A stretch of DNA of 64,000 bases from Ornithinibacillus scapharcae TW25. GTDB taxonomy: Bacteria > Bacillota > Bacilli > Bacillales > Amphibacillaceae. Below are positions 44,718 through 53,874 of the stretch, piece after piece. Below the pieces are notes generated by a model. The model did no database searches. It was not told where the DNA came from and worked only from the letters and a program-made list of their open reading frames with translations. The DNA is taken from positions 143,372 through 207,371 of the forward strand of contig NZ_AEWH01000059.1 in the NCBI RefSeq assembly GCF_000190475.1. The letters are read 5' to 3'. The position numbers were made by a program, and so were the translations under genes. How positions within the stretch are numbered: the stretch's first letter is position 1; each line of letters starts with the position of its first letter.

Positions 44718-45641
44718 TTATTTCCCCCCTTTAACATTGATAATGGATGGACTAGGAGTAACTAACATTTGCTTCCGTTGTGACCGTCGTTCTAAATAAT
44801 TTATAAGAATCCCCTTTTCTTTTCCAAGTACTAATGAAATCACAAAAAAGAAAGCGGCAACTACAACAATAAACGGCCCAGTTGGCCAGCCATTTCCCAC
44901 AGCACTTATAAACGTTCCAAGGACACCAGACACCCCTCCAAATAGTGCCGATAAAGAAATCATTAGACGAAATGAATCCGTCCAGTACCTGGCGCTAACC
45001 GAAGGAATGATTAATAGTGCGGCAATTAAGATAACCCCTACAGCTTGGATCCCTATGACAATTGTAGTCACAAGAACTAATGTATAAACAACGTTCATCC
45101 CTTTCAAGGATAAACCAATGCCCTTTGCGAAGCTTGGATCGAATAAATAGATCTTCCATTCTTTAAATCCAACAAACACAATTACAATAACCCCAATAGC
45201 AAGGGTTAACATCGTAAACACATCCGATTTCACCATAGAAGCCGCTTGCCCAAAAATAAAGCTATCTAAACCACTTTGGTTTCCTCCAGCTGTTCGATTC
45301 ACAATGGTTAAGAGCATAATTCCAAATCCAAAGAATATAGAAAGAACCATTCCCATCGCTGTATCTTCTGATATTCTTGTTGCTGATTGGACCCATTGTA
45401 TAAAAAAGGCACCAATTAGCGCACTAATAGCTGCACCAAGAATAAGGTAGACTATATTTTTTTCACCTATTAGTAAAAAACCAATGATCACACCAGGTAA
45501 TGCTGCATGTGCCAAAGCATCACTCATAAGACTTTGCTTTTTCCAATAAGCTAAACAACCGACCATTCCTGCTGCTGCACCTAAGATTAATGTACTAGTT
45601 AATACCCAGTGAAAATTACTACTATAAAGGATGGACCACAT
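44718..45641 (-). CDS. mntC: Manganese ABC transporter permease MntC
   Basis: 307 residues, ABC-3 permease: 'GMVGCLAYWKKQSLMSDALAHAALPG' region near residues 24-50, 'LLIIPSVSARYWTD'. ATG 45641 follows AGGAGG by 6 nt and overlaps the mntB stop by 20 bp. Heterodimer with MntD is expected. Confidence 0.9.
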   Translation of the reverse strand: MWSILYSSNFHWVLTSTLILGAAAGMVGCLAYWKKQSLMSDALAHAALPGVIIGFLLIGEKNIVYLILGAAISALIGAFFIQWVQSATRISEDTAMGMVLSIFFGFGIMLLTIVNRTAGGNQSGLDSFIFGQAASMVKSDVFTMLTLAIGVIVIVFVGFKEWKIYLFDPSFAKGIGLSLKGMNVVYTLVLVTTIVIGIQAVGVILIAALLIIPSVSARYWTDSFRLMISLSALFGGVSGVLGTFISAVGNGWPTGPFIVVVAAFFFVISLVLGKEKGILINYLERRSQRKQMLVTPSPSIINVKGGK

Positions 45642-46383
45642 GAGATTCCTCCTCCGCAAAATGGATTCGCAAGTTTCCCCCATAAGTCTTTGTAATATTT
45701 TCTTTCGTAAAAACTTGCAATGTCTTACCATGTTTCACTACTGTCCGATTGAGAAATAATACATGGTCAAAATAATCCTCTACCGTCTGTAAATCATGAT
45801 GAACGACCATAACGGTTTTCCCATAGCTTTTTAACTCTTTCAGAATCGCCATAATTGCCTTTTCCGTCGCCGCATCTACACCGGCAAGTGGTTCATCCAT
45901 GAAATAAAAGTCTGCATCCTGAACTAGTGCACGCGCAAGAAAAACACGTTGTTGTTGTCCTCCGGATAATTGACTGATTTGCCTATTGGCATACGTTTCC
46001 ATTCCCATTTTTTGCAATGCCTCATACGCTAATCGCTTATGTGCTTTGGATGGTCGTTTTAGCCATCCAATTTTTCCATATAACCCCATTACAACCACAT
46101 CCAAGGCATTGGTAGGAAAATCCCAATCTACCGACCCTCTTTGTGGTACGTACCCGATAACTCGCTGCGCGTCCTTAAATGGTAATCCATAAAAATCAAC
46201 TGTTCCTGTTATCGGTGGATGTAGACGAAGTAATGTTTTAATTAAAGTTGATTTGCCCGCTCCATTGGGTCCAACAATTCCGGTTAGGGAGCCTTGAGCT
46301 ATTTCAAAGTTCACATCCTCCAAAACATAGTTTTTTCGGTAGGAAGCTGTTAGATTTTCCACTTTCAGAACTGTTTTAGACAT
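45622..46383 (-). CDS. mntB: Manganese ABC transporter ATP-binding protein MntB
   Basis: 253 residues. Walker A GPNGAGKST, signature LSGGQQQRVFLARAL, Walker B FYFMDEPLAGVD, switch His in MVVHHDLQTV. The 'VPQRGSVDWDFPTNALDVV' Q-loop region is typical of Mn/Zn importers. One bp gap to mntA. Confidence 0.93.
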   Translation of the reverse strand: MSKTVLKVENLTASYRKNYVLEDVNFEIAQGSLTGIVGPNGAGKSTLIKTLLRLHPPITGTVDFYGLPFKDAQRVIGYVPQRGSVDWDFPTNALDVVVMGLYGKIGWLKRPSKAHKRLAYEALQKMGMETYANRQISQLSGGQQQRVFLARALVQDADFYFMDEPLAGVDAATEKAIMAILKELKSYGKTVMVVHHDLQTVEDYFDHVLFLNRTVVKHGKTLQVFTKENITKTYGGNLRIHFAEEESHVVHPL

Positions 46384-46384
46384 A

Positions 46385-47329
46385 CTATTTCGCCCCTCCA
46401 GTTAACGCTTGATAAATCGTCTCTACATTATGCCGATACATCCCTACGTAGGTTCCTTCCACCGTACCAGACTCACCCATCGCATCTGAATAGAGCTCGC
46501 CACCTAGTGATACTTCTACCCCTTCATTTTTTGCTCCTTCCATTACAGCATGAATTGATTCTGCATTAATACTGCTTTCTACAAAAACAGCTGGTACCTT
46601 ATATTCCTTGATAATTTGAATGGTATCCTGTATGTCGGATACACCAATTTCTCCATCCGTACTTAAACCTTGTAGACCAATAACCTCTAAACCATGCATT
46701 CTACCAAAATACCCAAAAGCATCATGGGCAGTTACTAAGTATCGTTTATCCCGAGGTATTTCGGAAAGCATTTCTGCTTCCTCTTTTAATTCATCGACTT
46801 TCGCAAAGTACGCTTCTTTGTTCTTCTCAAAGTACTCGGCATGGTCTGGAGAATATTCTTTCAGTTCCTCCACAGCTGCATCCAAGGCCTGCTTCCAAAG
46901 ATTTAAATCAAACCAAATATGTGGATCTATCGCTCCAGCTTCATCTTTTATTAACTTCTCCTCTGAGATAGTCTCTCCTATTGCAAGAACTGGTTTTGAC
47001 GTTGACATTTCATTAAATATCTCCACCATATTCGCTTCCAAATTTAACCCGTTGTAAAAAACAAGCTCTGCATCATCAATTTTTGTAATATCGCCATGTG
47101 TTGCCTGATACAGATGAGGATCTACAGAAGGCCCCATTAAACTTTTAACATCCACATACTCTCCACCAATTACGGACAATGGATCAGCTATCTGTGCTAT
47201 CGTCGTTACAATTTTAATTTTTCCCTCTGTTTTATCAGACGAAGATTCTTCCACTGCACATGCCACTAAAGTCACTATCGCAAAACAAAAAACAATTAAA
47301 ACAAACCACTTTTTAACCAAACTTCTCAT
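46385..47329 (-). CDS. mntA: Manganese ABC transporter substrate-binding lipoprotein MntA
   Basis: 314 residues. Signal peptide with lipobox TLVAC (Cys about 24). Cluster A-I solute-binding protein with metal ligands His in SVDPHLYQATHGD, His in AIDPHIWFDL, Glu in AVFVESSIN and Asp in ELYSDAMGE; this His-His-Glu-Asp set favours Mn2+ over Zn2+, and no His-rich loop is present. First gene of mntABCD, behind a promoter flanked by two MntR-like boxes. Confidence 0.92.
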   Translation of the reverse strand: MRSLVKKWFVLIVFCFAIVTLVACAVEESSSDKTEGKIKIVTTIAQIADPLSVIGGEYVDVKSLMGPSVDPHLYQATHGDITKIDDAELVFYNGLNLEANMVEIFNEMSTSKPVLAIGETISEEKLIKDEAGAIDPHIWFDLNLWKQALDAAVEELKEYSPDHAEYFEKNKEAYFAKVDELKEEAEMLSEIPRDKRYLVTAHDAFGYFGRMHGLEVIGLQGLSTDGEIGVSDIQDTIQIIKEYKVPAVFVESSINAESIHAVMEGAKNEGVEVSLGGELYSDAMGESGTVEGTYVGMYRHNVETIYQALTGGAK

Positions 47330-47347
47330 TTTGCACTCTCCTTTTTA

Positions 47348-47367
47348 TTTTTCCCTTGGGAAACTTT
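47348..47367 (-). promoter_or_regulatory. MntR box, downstream of the mntA promoter
   Basis: Minus strand AAAGTTTCCCAAGGGAAAAA, close to the MntR palindrome (GTTT-CC-TNNGG-AAAC type). Placed between the -10 and the mntA start, fitting repression by Mn-MntR. Confidence 0.7.
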
Positions 47368-47380
47368 ATTTGTTAACAAC

Positions 47381-47410
47381 AATATATCTGGGATAGTTTG
47401 TATTAGTCAA
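47381..47410 (-). promoter_or_regulatory. Sigma-A promoter of mntABCD
   Basis: TTGACT (47410-47405), 18-bp spacer, TATATT (47386-47381), on the minus strand. Confidence 0.7.
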
Positions 47411-47430
47411 GTACTTTTTAGTTTAACTTT

Positions 47431-47453
47431 AAATTTTGCCCAAAGGAAACATT
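47431..47453 (-). promoter_or_regulatory. MntR box, upstream of the mntA promoter
   Basis: Plus-strand AAATTTTGCCCAAAGGAAAC..., the MntR-box pattern TTTTGCC-N-AGGAAAC, about 20 bp upstream of the -35. Two boxes flanking one promoter could allow looping or cooperative repression. Confidence 0.7.
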
Positions 47454-47534
47454 AGGGCGTTAAATCCTATGCAGCGGACATGTGGTTTGTTAAACATATT
47501 TAATTTATGACAGCTTCTATACCTTCCAAGCGAA

Positions 47535-47577
47535 TAAAAAAAGCTGTTCTATGAAAGAATCATGAACAGCTTTTTTA
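47535..47577 (-). terminator. Terminator of the MerR gene
   Basis: AAAAAAGCTGTTC ... GAACAGCTTTTTT; T-runs on both strands. Confidence 0.92.
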
Positions 47578-47579
47578 TT

Positions 47580-48362
47580 TTAATTATCTTCCTCTGAAGA
47601 CATCGTACTATTCATCATCAAATATTCTATCGCCTGATTCAACCATTCTTCCTCTTCCTTCGTGAAAGGGGATGGAACCATTGCTTCAAACTCTTTTATG
47701 TCTTCCTCATCTACTTTGGCTTCTCCTAAAATATTCATAGCTTCTTCACCTAAAAACTTAAAAGATTCATGAATATACCTTTCAACTAGAGATTGCACCT
47801 CTGGATTATCTACCGGCTTACCGAATAGATGTTTTAATTCCTTGGTTAAATGGATATATTCCTTATCTAAGGCGAGCTTATCTTCTTCCGACTTATTGAA
47901 CAAAACCTCAACAATTTCATCTGAAACATGCTTTTGTAACCAATCTTTTTGGATGTTCTCTGTTTGGATATTACTGATTAAACTCATTAATACTAAACTA
48001 TCCACTTCACCCTCTTCTTTTAACAGTTTAATTGTCCGCTCTATCGCAGTAATGGATTTCTCGATCCTTTCTTTTTCTTCCTGTAGACCCGTTAGATGAA
48101 GAGATAAAGTATCAACTAGATCGAGAGAGAATTTCGTATCTTCGAGCATTTCACGAATAGTCTCTAAGCTGTAACCTAAAAACTTTAGGCTTAGAATTTT
48201 TTGTAGTTTCCTTATATCTCCTTCCGAATATACTCGATGTCCAGAACTGACATTTTTTTCTGGAACTAAAAGTCCTAACTCATCATAGTAATGCAACGTA
48301 CGTACAGATATCCCTGTTCTTTTTGCAAATTCGCCAATCCCATATTTAGCTTCTTCTGCCAC
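47580..48362 (-). CDS. MerR family regulator with TipAS-like C-terminal domain
   Basis: 260 residues. N-terminal MerR HTH (GIGEFAKRTGISVRTLHYYDE, then HRVYSEGDIRKLQKI), a dimerisation coiled coil (about 75-125), and a helical ligand domain of ~130 residues like TipAS (drug or antibiotic sensing). GTG 48362 after AGGAGGA. Its own promoter has the 19-bp spacer and central dyad expected for MerR activation. Confidence 0.9.
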   Translation of the reverse strand: MAEEAKYGIGEFAKRTGISVRTLHYYDELGLLVPEKNVSSGHRVYSEGDIRKLQKILSLKFLGYSLETIREMLEDTKFSLDLVDTLSLHLTGLQEEKERIEKSITAIERTIKLLKEEGEVDSLVLMSLISNIQTENIQKDWLQKHVSDEIVEVLFNKSEEDKLALDKEYIHLTKELKHLFGKPVDNPEVQSLVERYIHESFKFLGEEAMNILGEAKVDEEDIKEFEAMVPSPFTKEEEEWLNQAIEYLMMNSTMSSEEDN

Positions 48363-48394
48363 ACTAATCTCCTCCTATTCGTATTCCTATCCTG

Positions 48395-48425
48395 ATTATA
48401 TCGCCTCACGTAACTGTAGGTTCAA
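48395..48425 (-). promoter_or_regulatory. MerR-type promoter with operator in a 19-bp spacer
   Basis: TTGAAC (48425-48420), 19-bp spacer, TATAAT (48400-48395). The spacer carries CCTACAGTTACGTGAGG (48420-48404), similar to TipA-type operators (CCTCACG-T-TACGTGAGG class). Autoregulation by the MerR protein is inferred. Confidence 0.75.
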
Positions 48426-48429
48426 GAGA

Positions 48430-48477
48430 AAAAAAACACTTAATATAGTCTAATAATAGACGTCAATTAAGTGTTTC
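48430..48477 (-). terminator. Terminator of yfkAB
   Basis: Minus-strand AAACACTTAAT ... ATTAAGTGTTT with an inner TCTA/TAGA stem, then TTTTT. Confidence 0.88.
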
Positions 48478-48490
48478 TAAGTTCGCTTTA

Positions 48491-49615
48491 TTATAGATGA
48501 AGATTAGCTTTTCTAGTTTGAAAATCGACATCCTTATAGTAGGCATTCTTCACTAACAAATTCGGACCAAGGCATTTTACTGCGGGACAATGGCAGTTTA
48601 AACTATTTGCTGTTTTAGACCCCATCCAATTTTGGTAAGCATCAACTAATTTCGTATCTTTAATATTTCCTAATGATGGTTCCTCATCACCAAAATCAGT
48701 TACAATAATTTCACCGTTAAAGATATTAACATTCAGACGTGACCTGCCATCTGGATCATTACGAACCGTGACATTCTTCTCTTGATACAATCGCTTAAGT
48801 AAAGCTAATTCCTCCTGTGAGGAAGTACAAGCATAAAAAGGAAGCGTACCAAATAACATCCACATATCTTGATTTCGATGGTCTAATAGTCTAGTAATCC
48901 CTTCTCGGATTTCATCCAATGTTAATGTTTCCAATGTGCTAGCAAAATCAACTGGATACATCGGATGAACTTCATGACGAGCACAGCCCATTTCAATAAT
49001 ATGGTCATGAATCTTTTCTAAATATGGAAATGTCCGTTTATTCAACATCGTTTCAGCGGACACCATGACGCCAAGCTTGGATAAAGCCTGGGAATTCTCT
49101 ACCATTCTTTCAAAATACTTCTTGCGATTTTCCTCTGTTGGTTTCCTATCCATATGCGCAAATCCAGTTTCCGCGAATTCTTCTTCTGTTCCCCAGTTAT
49201 GGGAGATATGTAGGACATCTAAATATGGAATAATCTCTTCGTAGCGTTCAAAAGGAAGCGTTAAATTGGAATTAATTTGTGTTTGTACTCCACGTTCATG
49301 TGCATACTTAAGCAATGGTACAACATAGTTTCTTACGGACTTCTTATTCATCATTGGTTCTCCACCGGTAATACTCATCGTTCTTAAATGAGGAATTTCC
49401 TCTAACCGTTGGATTAATAATTCGATAGGAAGAGCATCTGGATCTATTGCTTGTAGCATATATCCAACTGCACAATGAGCACAGCGCATATTACACATAT
49501 AGGTGGTTGTAAATTCAACATTGGATAAGGTCATTTTCCCGTGTTCTTCTACATCAAGATATGCTTCCCAAGGATCATATTTAGGGGTAATTGGTTTTCT
49601 TTCTATTATTTTCAT
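48491..49615 (-). CDS. yfkAB: Radical SAM/CxCxxxxC motif protein YfkAB
   Basis: 374 residues. Radical-SAM Cys triad in YMCNMRCAHC (about residues 40-49), SAM motif 'TGGEPMMN', and a C-terminal Cys cluster CHCPAVKC (about 343-350) that gives the family its name. A second Fe-S cluster is probable. In B. subtilis the corresponding genes were long annotated as two (yfkA/yfkB); here it is a single intact frame. Function unknown; SPASM-like tail may suggest peptide modification, unproven. Confidence 0.92.
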   Translation of the reverse strand: MKIIERKPITPKYDPWEAYLDVEEHGKMTLSNVEFTTTYMCNMRCAHCAVGYMLQAIDPDALPIELLIQRLEEIPHLRTMSITGGEPMMNKKSVRNYVVPLLKYAHERGVQTQINSNLTLPFERYEEIIPYLDVLHISHNWGTEEEFAETGFAHMDRKPTEENRKKYFERMVENSQALSKLGVMVSAETMLNKRTFPYLEKIHDHIIEMGCARHEVHPMYPVDFASTLETLTLDEIREGITRLLDHRNQDMWMLFGTLPFYACTSSQEELALLKRLYQEKNVTVRNDPDGRSRLNVNIFNGEIIVTDFGDEEPSLGNIKDTKLVDAYQNWMGSKTANSLNCHCPAVKCLGPNLLVKNAYYKDVDFQTRKANLHL

Positions 49616-49701
49616 CGTATCTCCTTCCCGTAAACTCTTAGTTGTTTTTTCATTATATCGTTAAGTGCCAGCTATTATTCTACCATGTTTTATGAAAGGT
49701 G

Positions 49702-49738
49702 AAAAAGTTAGCCTATAGCTCTCTTAGAACTATAGGCA
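49702..49738 (-). terminator. Terminator of the ABC exporter operon
   Basis: Minus-strand GCCTATAG ... CTATAGGC, then TAACTTTTT. Confidence 0.85.
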
Positions 49739-49747
49739 TATTAGAGA

Positions 49748-51349
49748 TTATCCTTGTATATCACGTCTACTATATCCCATCATTCCAATGATAGAAAAGA
49801 TGACCGCCATCACGATAAGTAAAATGGTTGTTAGCCAATCCATTTCTTCCATTGGTACCTGCGGAATAAAACCGAATGGTGAAAGCTTTCCCACCCATTC
49901 AGGAAATTGGAATAGTTTTCCTAAATACAATACAAAAAAGGAATAAGAAATATATATCCAGATAACACTAGTTTTCTTTGGTAACCAGCCGATAAGTGCT
50001 GTAGCTAAACCTATCATTACTAAAGTAGCAGGGAAATAGGTAATAGCTGCTCCATAAACTAGACTAAATTCTAAGCCATCCGTTACGACTAAACTACCAG
50101 CAAGCCACAACCCTACGGCCGCTAAGGATAACATCACACACCCATTAATGCTAGCTATCACTAGATAGCTACGCATGAGACTTGTGCGGGATACAGCGCG
50201 CCCTAAAACATGTTCAATTCGTTGTTTCTTCTCCTCTCCATATAATTTATTGATAGACATTATAGCGGGAATTGCTGCAAGGATAGCCATTACCATCATT
50301 AACATTGGTAAAAACTGCTCTATTAATGAATACCCTTCTTCCGTAACTAGCATTTTCTGTAGTTCTTGACTACCATCAAAGAATGCCTCCAAATCTCCTA
50401 ATATGGATCCATACGAAACCCCCATTACAAACATACCTAATGCCCATGAAATTAATCCTGTACGTTGTAATCTCAAGATTAGACCAATAGGGGATTGAAG
50501 GAAGATACTAGCATGCTTCCTTCCTGGCCTTGAGGGGAGAAATCCCTCTCCCATATCTCGGATTGTGTTAAGATAATATGCCGCCACTATTAGTAAAATT
50601 GATGCCACACATAAAGCTAGTACCGGCCACCAGTTATTAGAAGAATATACTTCTGTTTGAGTTACTAAACCAAGTGGAGAGAACCAGCTAATTTTTTCAT
50701 TACTAACATCCCCAACCGCCCGTAGAATGTAGGCTATAATTAATACCGATATAGACAAACCAATTGTGCCACGGGAGCTTTGTGACACTTGTGCAAACAA
50801 TGCGGTTAACCCAGTAAAAAATACACCTGTAGAACCTAATACAGCTCCATAAAGCATGGACCCTTCTAAGTCCATTCCCTCAATATCTAATGTAAACAAT
50901 CCCAAGCCTACGATAAGAGCTAATAAAATATACGTAATCACATATACCATAATCGTCGCATTTAAAGTAGAAAGCCTCCCAACTGGTAAGGAGCGAATGA
51001 GTTCAATCCGACCATCTTCCTCATCTGCACGCGTATGTCGAGTAACAAGCAAAATACTCATTAATCCCACAACGATTGCCGTAAATATTAACATCTGATG
51101 AGCAGTCATTACTCCAATTGTGTAATGATCGAAATCAGCAGGACCAGCTATTGCAATCATTGCTGGATTTTTCATCGTTCCCGCCATGATGTCTCTCTCC
51201 TGTTGTGATGGATATAGTTCCAAAAACGCACCTGGAATTATGAAGGTGAAAAACGCAATACCCAGAATCCATATCGGAAGACGTAATCTATCTCGTCTTA
51301 GGATAAACCTAGTTAATCGTCCAGTTTTATTATATAAAATGGAGATCAT
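49748..51349 (-). CDS. ABC transporter permease (polyketide-antibiotic exporter type)
   Basis: 533 residues with about 12 helices in two similar halves, as in COG3559 permeases (putative exporters of polyketide antibiotics). 'TRHTRADEEDGRIELIRSLPVGRL' near residue 105-128 and 'NKLYGEEKKQRIEHVLGRAVSR' near 370 are the two coupling loops. ATG overlaps the ATPase stop by 4 bp. With the divergent TetR gene it forms an inducible efflux unit; substrate unknown. Confidence 0.9.
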   Translation of the reverse strand: MISILYNKTGRLTRFILRRDRLRLPIWILGIAFFTFIIPGAFLELYPSQQERDIMAGTMKNPAMIAIAGPADFDHYTIGVMTAHQMLIFTAIVVGLMSILLVTRHTRADEEDGRIELIRSLPVGRLSTLNATIMVYVITYILLALIVGLGLFTLDIEGMDLEGSMLYGAVLGSTGVFFTGLTALFAQVSQSSRGTIGLSISVLIIAYILRAVGDVSNEKISWFSPLGLVTQTEVYSSNNWWPVLALCVASILLIVAAYYLNTIRDMGEGFLPSRPGRKHASIFLQSPIGLILRLQRTGLISWALGMFVMGVSYGSILGDLEAFFDGSQELQKMLVTEEGYSLIEQFLPMLMMVMAILAAIPAIMSINKLYGEEKKQRIEHVLGRAVSRTSLMRSYLVIASINGCVMLSLAAVGLWLAGSLVVTDGLEFSLVYGAAITYFPATLVMIGLATALIGWLPKKTSVIWIYISYSFFVLYLGKLFQFPEWVGKLSPFGFIPQVPMEEMDWLTTILLIVMAVIFSIIGMMGYSRRDIQG

Positions 51350-52263
51350 TCGGATATCCCCCCCACTTCTACTTCAGGTATCCCTGCACCTTCATAATGT
51401 TGCATGAATAGGTCTTCTAATGTAGGCGGAGCACTTTCAAGTTTTACTACACCGAATTGACTAATATGTTTAACAACAGAATCTAGTTGTTCCGAATCAA
51501 CTTGAAAGGAGGCTGCGTGACCATTTCCTTCAATTTCGTGTACCCCAGGCAATGATAATAAATTCGTAATCGGTTTTTTTGTTTCAACTACCAGATTTGT
51601 CCTTGTTAAATGACGTAATTCATTCAATGTGCCTGTTTCTATAATTTTCCCTTGTCGAATTATACCAACTCGGTCACATAGCTTTTCCACTTCAGACAAT
51701 ATATGACTCGATAACAATACACTCTTTCCTGCATCTTTTACTTCCCGGATACACTCCTGAAAAACTTGTTCCATCAATGGATCGAGCCCAGAGGTTGGCT
51801 CATCAAGAATATAAAGTTCTGCATTTGCCGAAAAGGCAGCAACTAAGGCTACTTTTTGACGATTCCCTTTTGAATAGGTTCGACACTTTTTAGACGGATC
51901 CAATTCAAAACGTTTCATCAGTTCATCACGCTTGCGATTATCAATCCCTCCACGGAGAGACCCAAATAAATCAATAACCTCTCCTCCAGTTAAATTTGGC
52001 CAAAGATTTACATCTCCTGGGACATATGCAATTCGCTTATGAACTTCAACCGCTTCAGTCCAGGCATCCTTTCCGAAGATCTTCACACTACCTTCTGTTG
52101 CTTTTAAAATTCCTAATAAAATACGAATAGTAGTAGATTTTCCTGCTCCATTCGGACCGATAAAACCATAAATCTCCCCTTCGTTCAGCTTTAAATTCAC
52201 ACCAGATAAGGCGGTAAAGCCTCCAAACTTTTTCGTTAGGTTCATTGTCTCTATAACTGCCAT
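51346..52263 (-). CDS. ABC transporter ATP-binding protein
   Basis: 305 residues. Walker A GPNGAGKST, signature in RTYSKGNRQKVALVAAF (LSGGQ replaced by YSKGN, common in this class), Walker B LYILDEPTSGLD, His in LSSHILSEVE. C-terminal DUF4162-like part. Partner of the overlapping permease. Confidence 0.93.
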   Translation of the reverse strand: MAVIETMNLTKKFGGFTALSGVNLKLNEGEIYGFIGPNGAGKSTTIRILLGILKATEGSVKIFGKDAWTEAVEVHKRIAYVPGDVNLWPNLTGGEVIDLFGSLRGGIDNRKRDELMKRFELDPSKKCRTYSKGNRQKVALVAAFSANAELYILDEPTSGLDPLMEQVFQECIREVKDAGKSVLLSSHILSEVEKLCDRVGIIRQGKIIETGTLNELRHLTRTNLVVETKKPITNLLSLPGVHEIEGNGHAASFQVDSEQLDSVVKHISQFGVVKLESAPPTLEDLFMQHYEGAGIPEVEVGGISE

Positions 52264-52428
52264 TGCACTACCTCCTTCATTATTTAGTAATACCGCGATT
52301 AGTTTTGAAATATTTTATCACTATAAGTTCATAATATAAAAAACCATTTTAGAACGCAACCGTTTTTTGAACTATTTTCATTGTTAAATTTCATAAGTTT
52401 TATTAAACTAAGAATGAGGTGAACCATT

Positions 52429-53025
52429 TTGGATGGATTTAAACGAAGAAGTGAATTAAAAAAGACCAGTATACTACAAGCCGCACTCAATCTTTTTATG
52501 AAATATGGGATAAAAAAAGTTTCTGTTGCCGAAATTGCAAAGGAAGCAGATGTATCTCAAGTAACAATCTATAATTACTTTGGGAGTAAAGATAAATTAG
52601 TGGATGAAGTAATCATATTTTATATGGAGGATGTTTGGCGTGAATATGAACGAATTATTAACAGCGATATTGATTTCACCGAAAAAATAACACAATTTAT
52701 CTTTAATAAAAAGACATCAGCTAGTTCCATTCATGAGGAAGTCTATAATTACATCATGCAGGAATTTACCTCTGGGGAAAACAGTTATATAGAGGATTTT
52801 TATACCAATAAAGCTCTTCCTGAAATGATTAAACTATTTAATCAAGCGAAAGAAAAGGGGCAAATAGACCGGAATATCTCGAATGAAGCAATATTAGTTT
52901 ATATTCAAATGTTCCGTGAGTATTTACAAAAGAAAGAGGTCTATGAACATATCCTGCCACTAACAGAGGACCTCACAATGCTTTTCTTTTATGGAATTAT
53001 CGGGGGAAGAGTAGAGAAAAAATAA
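52429..53025 (+). CDS. TetR/AcrR family regulator
   Basis: 198 residues. HTH around residues 25-50 ('KKVSVAEIAKEADVSQVTIYNYF'). Start TTG 52429 with GAGGTGA 7 nt upstream; the ATG 52433 is out of frame and soon stops. Divergent from the ABC exporter pair, which it most likely represses. Confidence 0.9.
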   Translation: MDGFKRRSELKKTSILQAALNLFMKYGIKKVSVAEIAKEADVSQVTIYNYFGSKDKLVDEVIIFYMEDVWREYERIINSDIDFTEKITQFIFNKKTSASSIHEEVYNYIMQEFTSGENSYIEDFYTNKALPEMIKLFNQAKEKGQIDRNISNEAILVYIQMFREYLQKKEVYEHILPLTEDLTMLFFYGIIGGRVEKK

Positions 53026-53060
53026 AAGGGTAGAGATACACAAGCATCTCTACCCTTTTA
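53024..53060. terminator. Bidirectional terminator
   Basis: AAAAGGGTAGAGAT ... ATCTCTACCCTTTT between convergent stops. Confidence 0.93.
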
Positions 53061-53061
53061 T

Positions 53062-53874
53062 CTAATTAGAAAATGTTACACCACCATTAACTGTCTCCAC
53101 TTTTATATGATGCTTTCCATCGCCATAGGTCTTCACTCTTGCATTATCACCAAAAATGTTAACCTTGCCATTTACTACACTTACTTCAATGGTTGCATTG
53201 GTAGGTTCTTTGCTGGATTGGATAGTTATCTTTCCATTTACTGATTCTAAATCAATCGAGCGTTCGAGGTTATCTGTAACAAGTAGTGTACTACCATTCG
53301 TAACCTCACTCGAAATATTTCCATCTACATGATGTAGTTCGATACCACCATTTTCCGATGAAACCTCGGTTTCCACTGTAGTCAGTTCCTCCAGCTCTAT
53401 TTTCCCATTAATTGTTTCGATATCCGCGTAAGCAACTTCTATTTGCTTTACATCAATTCTTCCATTCACTCCATCGATATTTAATTCCTCGTATTGCTTC
53501 TGTGGTAGATACAGCTTCAGGACCGGACCCGTAAAGTCAAAACTTGTGTCGAAGTATAGGAATCGAATCCTCTTTTCCTTTAGCTCGATGGAGAGTGTAT
53601 CTCCCGCTTCTTCTAATTTTAGTTTATATTTATCATACTCTGAAGCAGGTGCGGTAAATTCTAGCTTGATATTTTTTTCATCGGTTGGCAGAACTTCTAT
53701 TTTAGCGTTCTCTGTTTCTATTTCAATTTGTGTCAAATTAGCATTTTCGATTATCTCTGTATCCGTAAGATCCTCCGCCGATACATCTGACGTACGGTAA
53801 GTGGTAATGCTTCCTATTGCACCAACAATTAAAAGGCAACTTGCAACTAGAATTAATAATTTTTGTTTAGGCAT
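53062..53874 (-). CDS. DUF4097 beta-strand repeat protein, membrane-anchored
   Basis: 270 residues. N-terminal hydrophobic anchor (residues 5-25), then a right-handed beta repeat region with recurring 'VNGKI', 'INGKIELEEL', 'VNGGVTF' steps, the DUF4097/adhesin-like pattern (as in LiaG and YvlB of B. subtilis). Expected on the outer face. Overlaps the upstream HAAS gene by 8 bp; third gene of a PadR-HAAS-DUF4097 operon. Confidence 0.87.
   Translation of the reverse strand: MPKQKLLILVASCLLIVGAIGSITTYRTSDVSAEDLTDTEIIENANLTQIEIETENAKIEVLPTDEKNIKLEFTAPASEYDKYKLKLEEAGDTLSIELKEKRIRFLYFDTSFDFTGPVLKLYLPQKQYEELNIDGVNGRIDVKQIEVAYADIETINGKIELEELTTVETEVSSENGGIELHHVDGNISSEVTNGSTLLVTDNLERSIDLESVNGKITIQSSKEPTNATIEVSVVNGKVNIFGDNARVKTYGDGKHHIKVETVNGGVTFSN

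Noticed and set aside
46620-47057. 145-codon plus-strand frame
   Set aside because: Antisense to mntA, which has all metal ligands and a lipobox; Ser-rich shadow without ribosome site.
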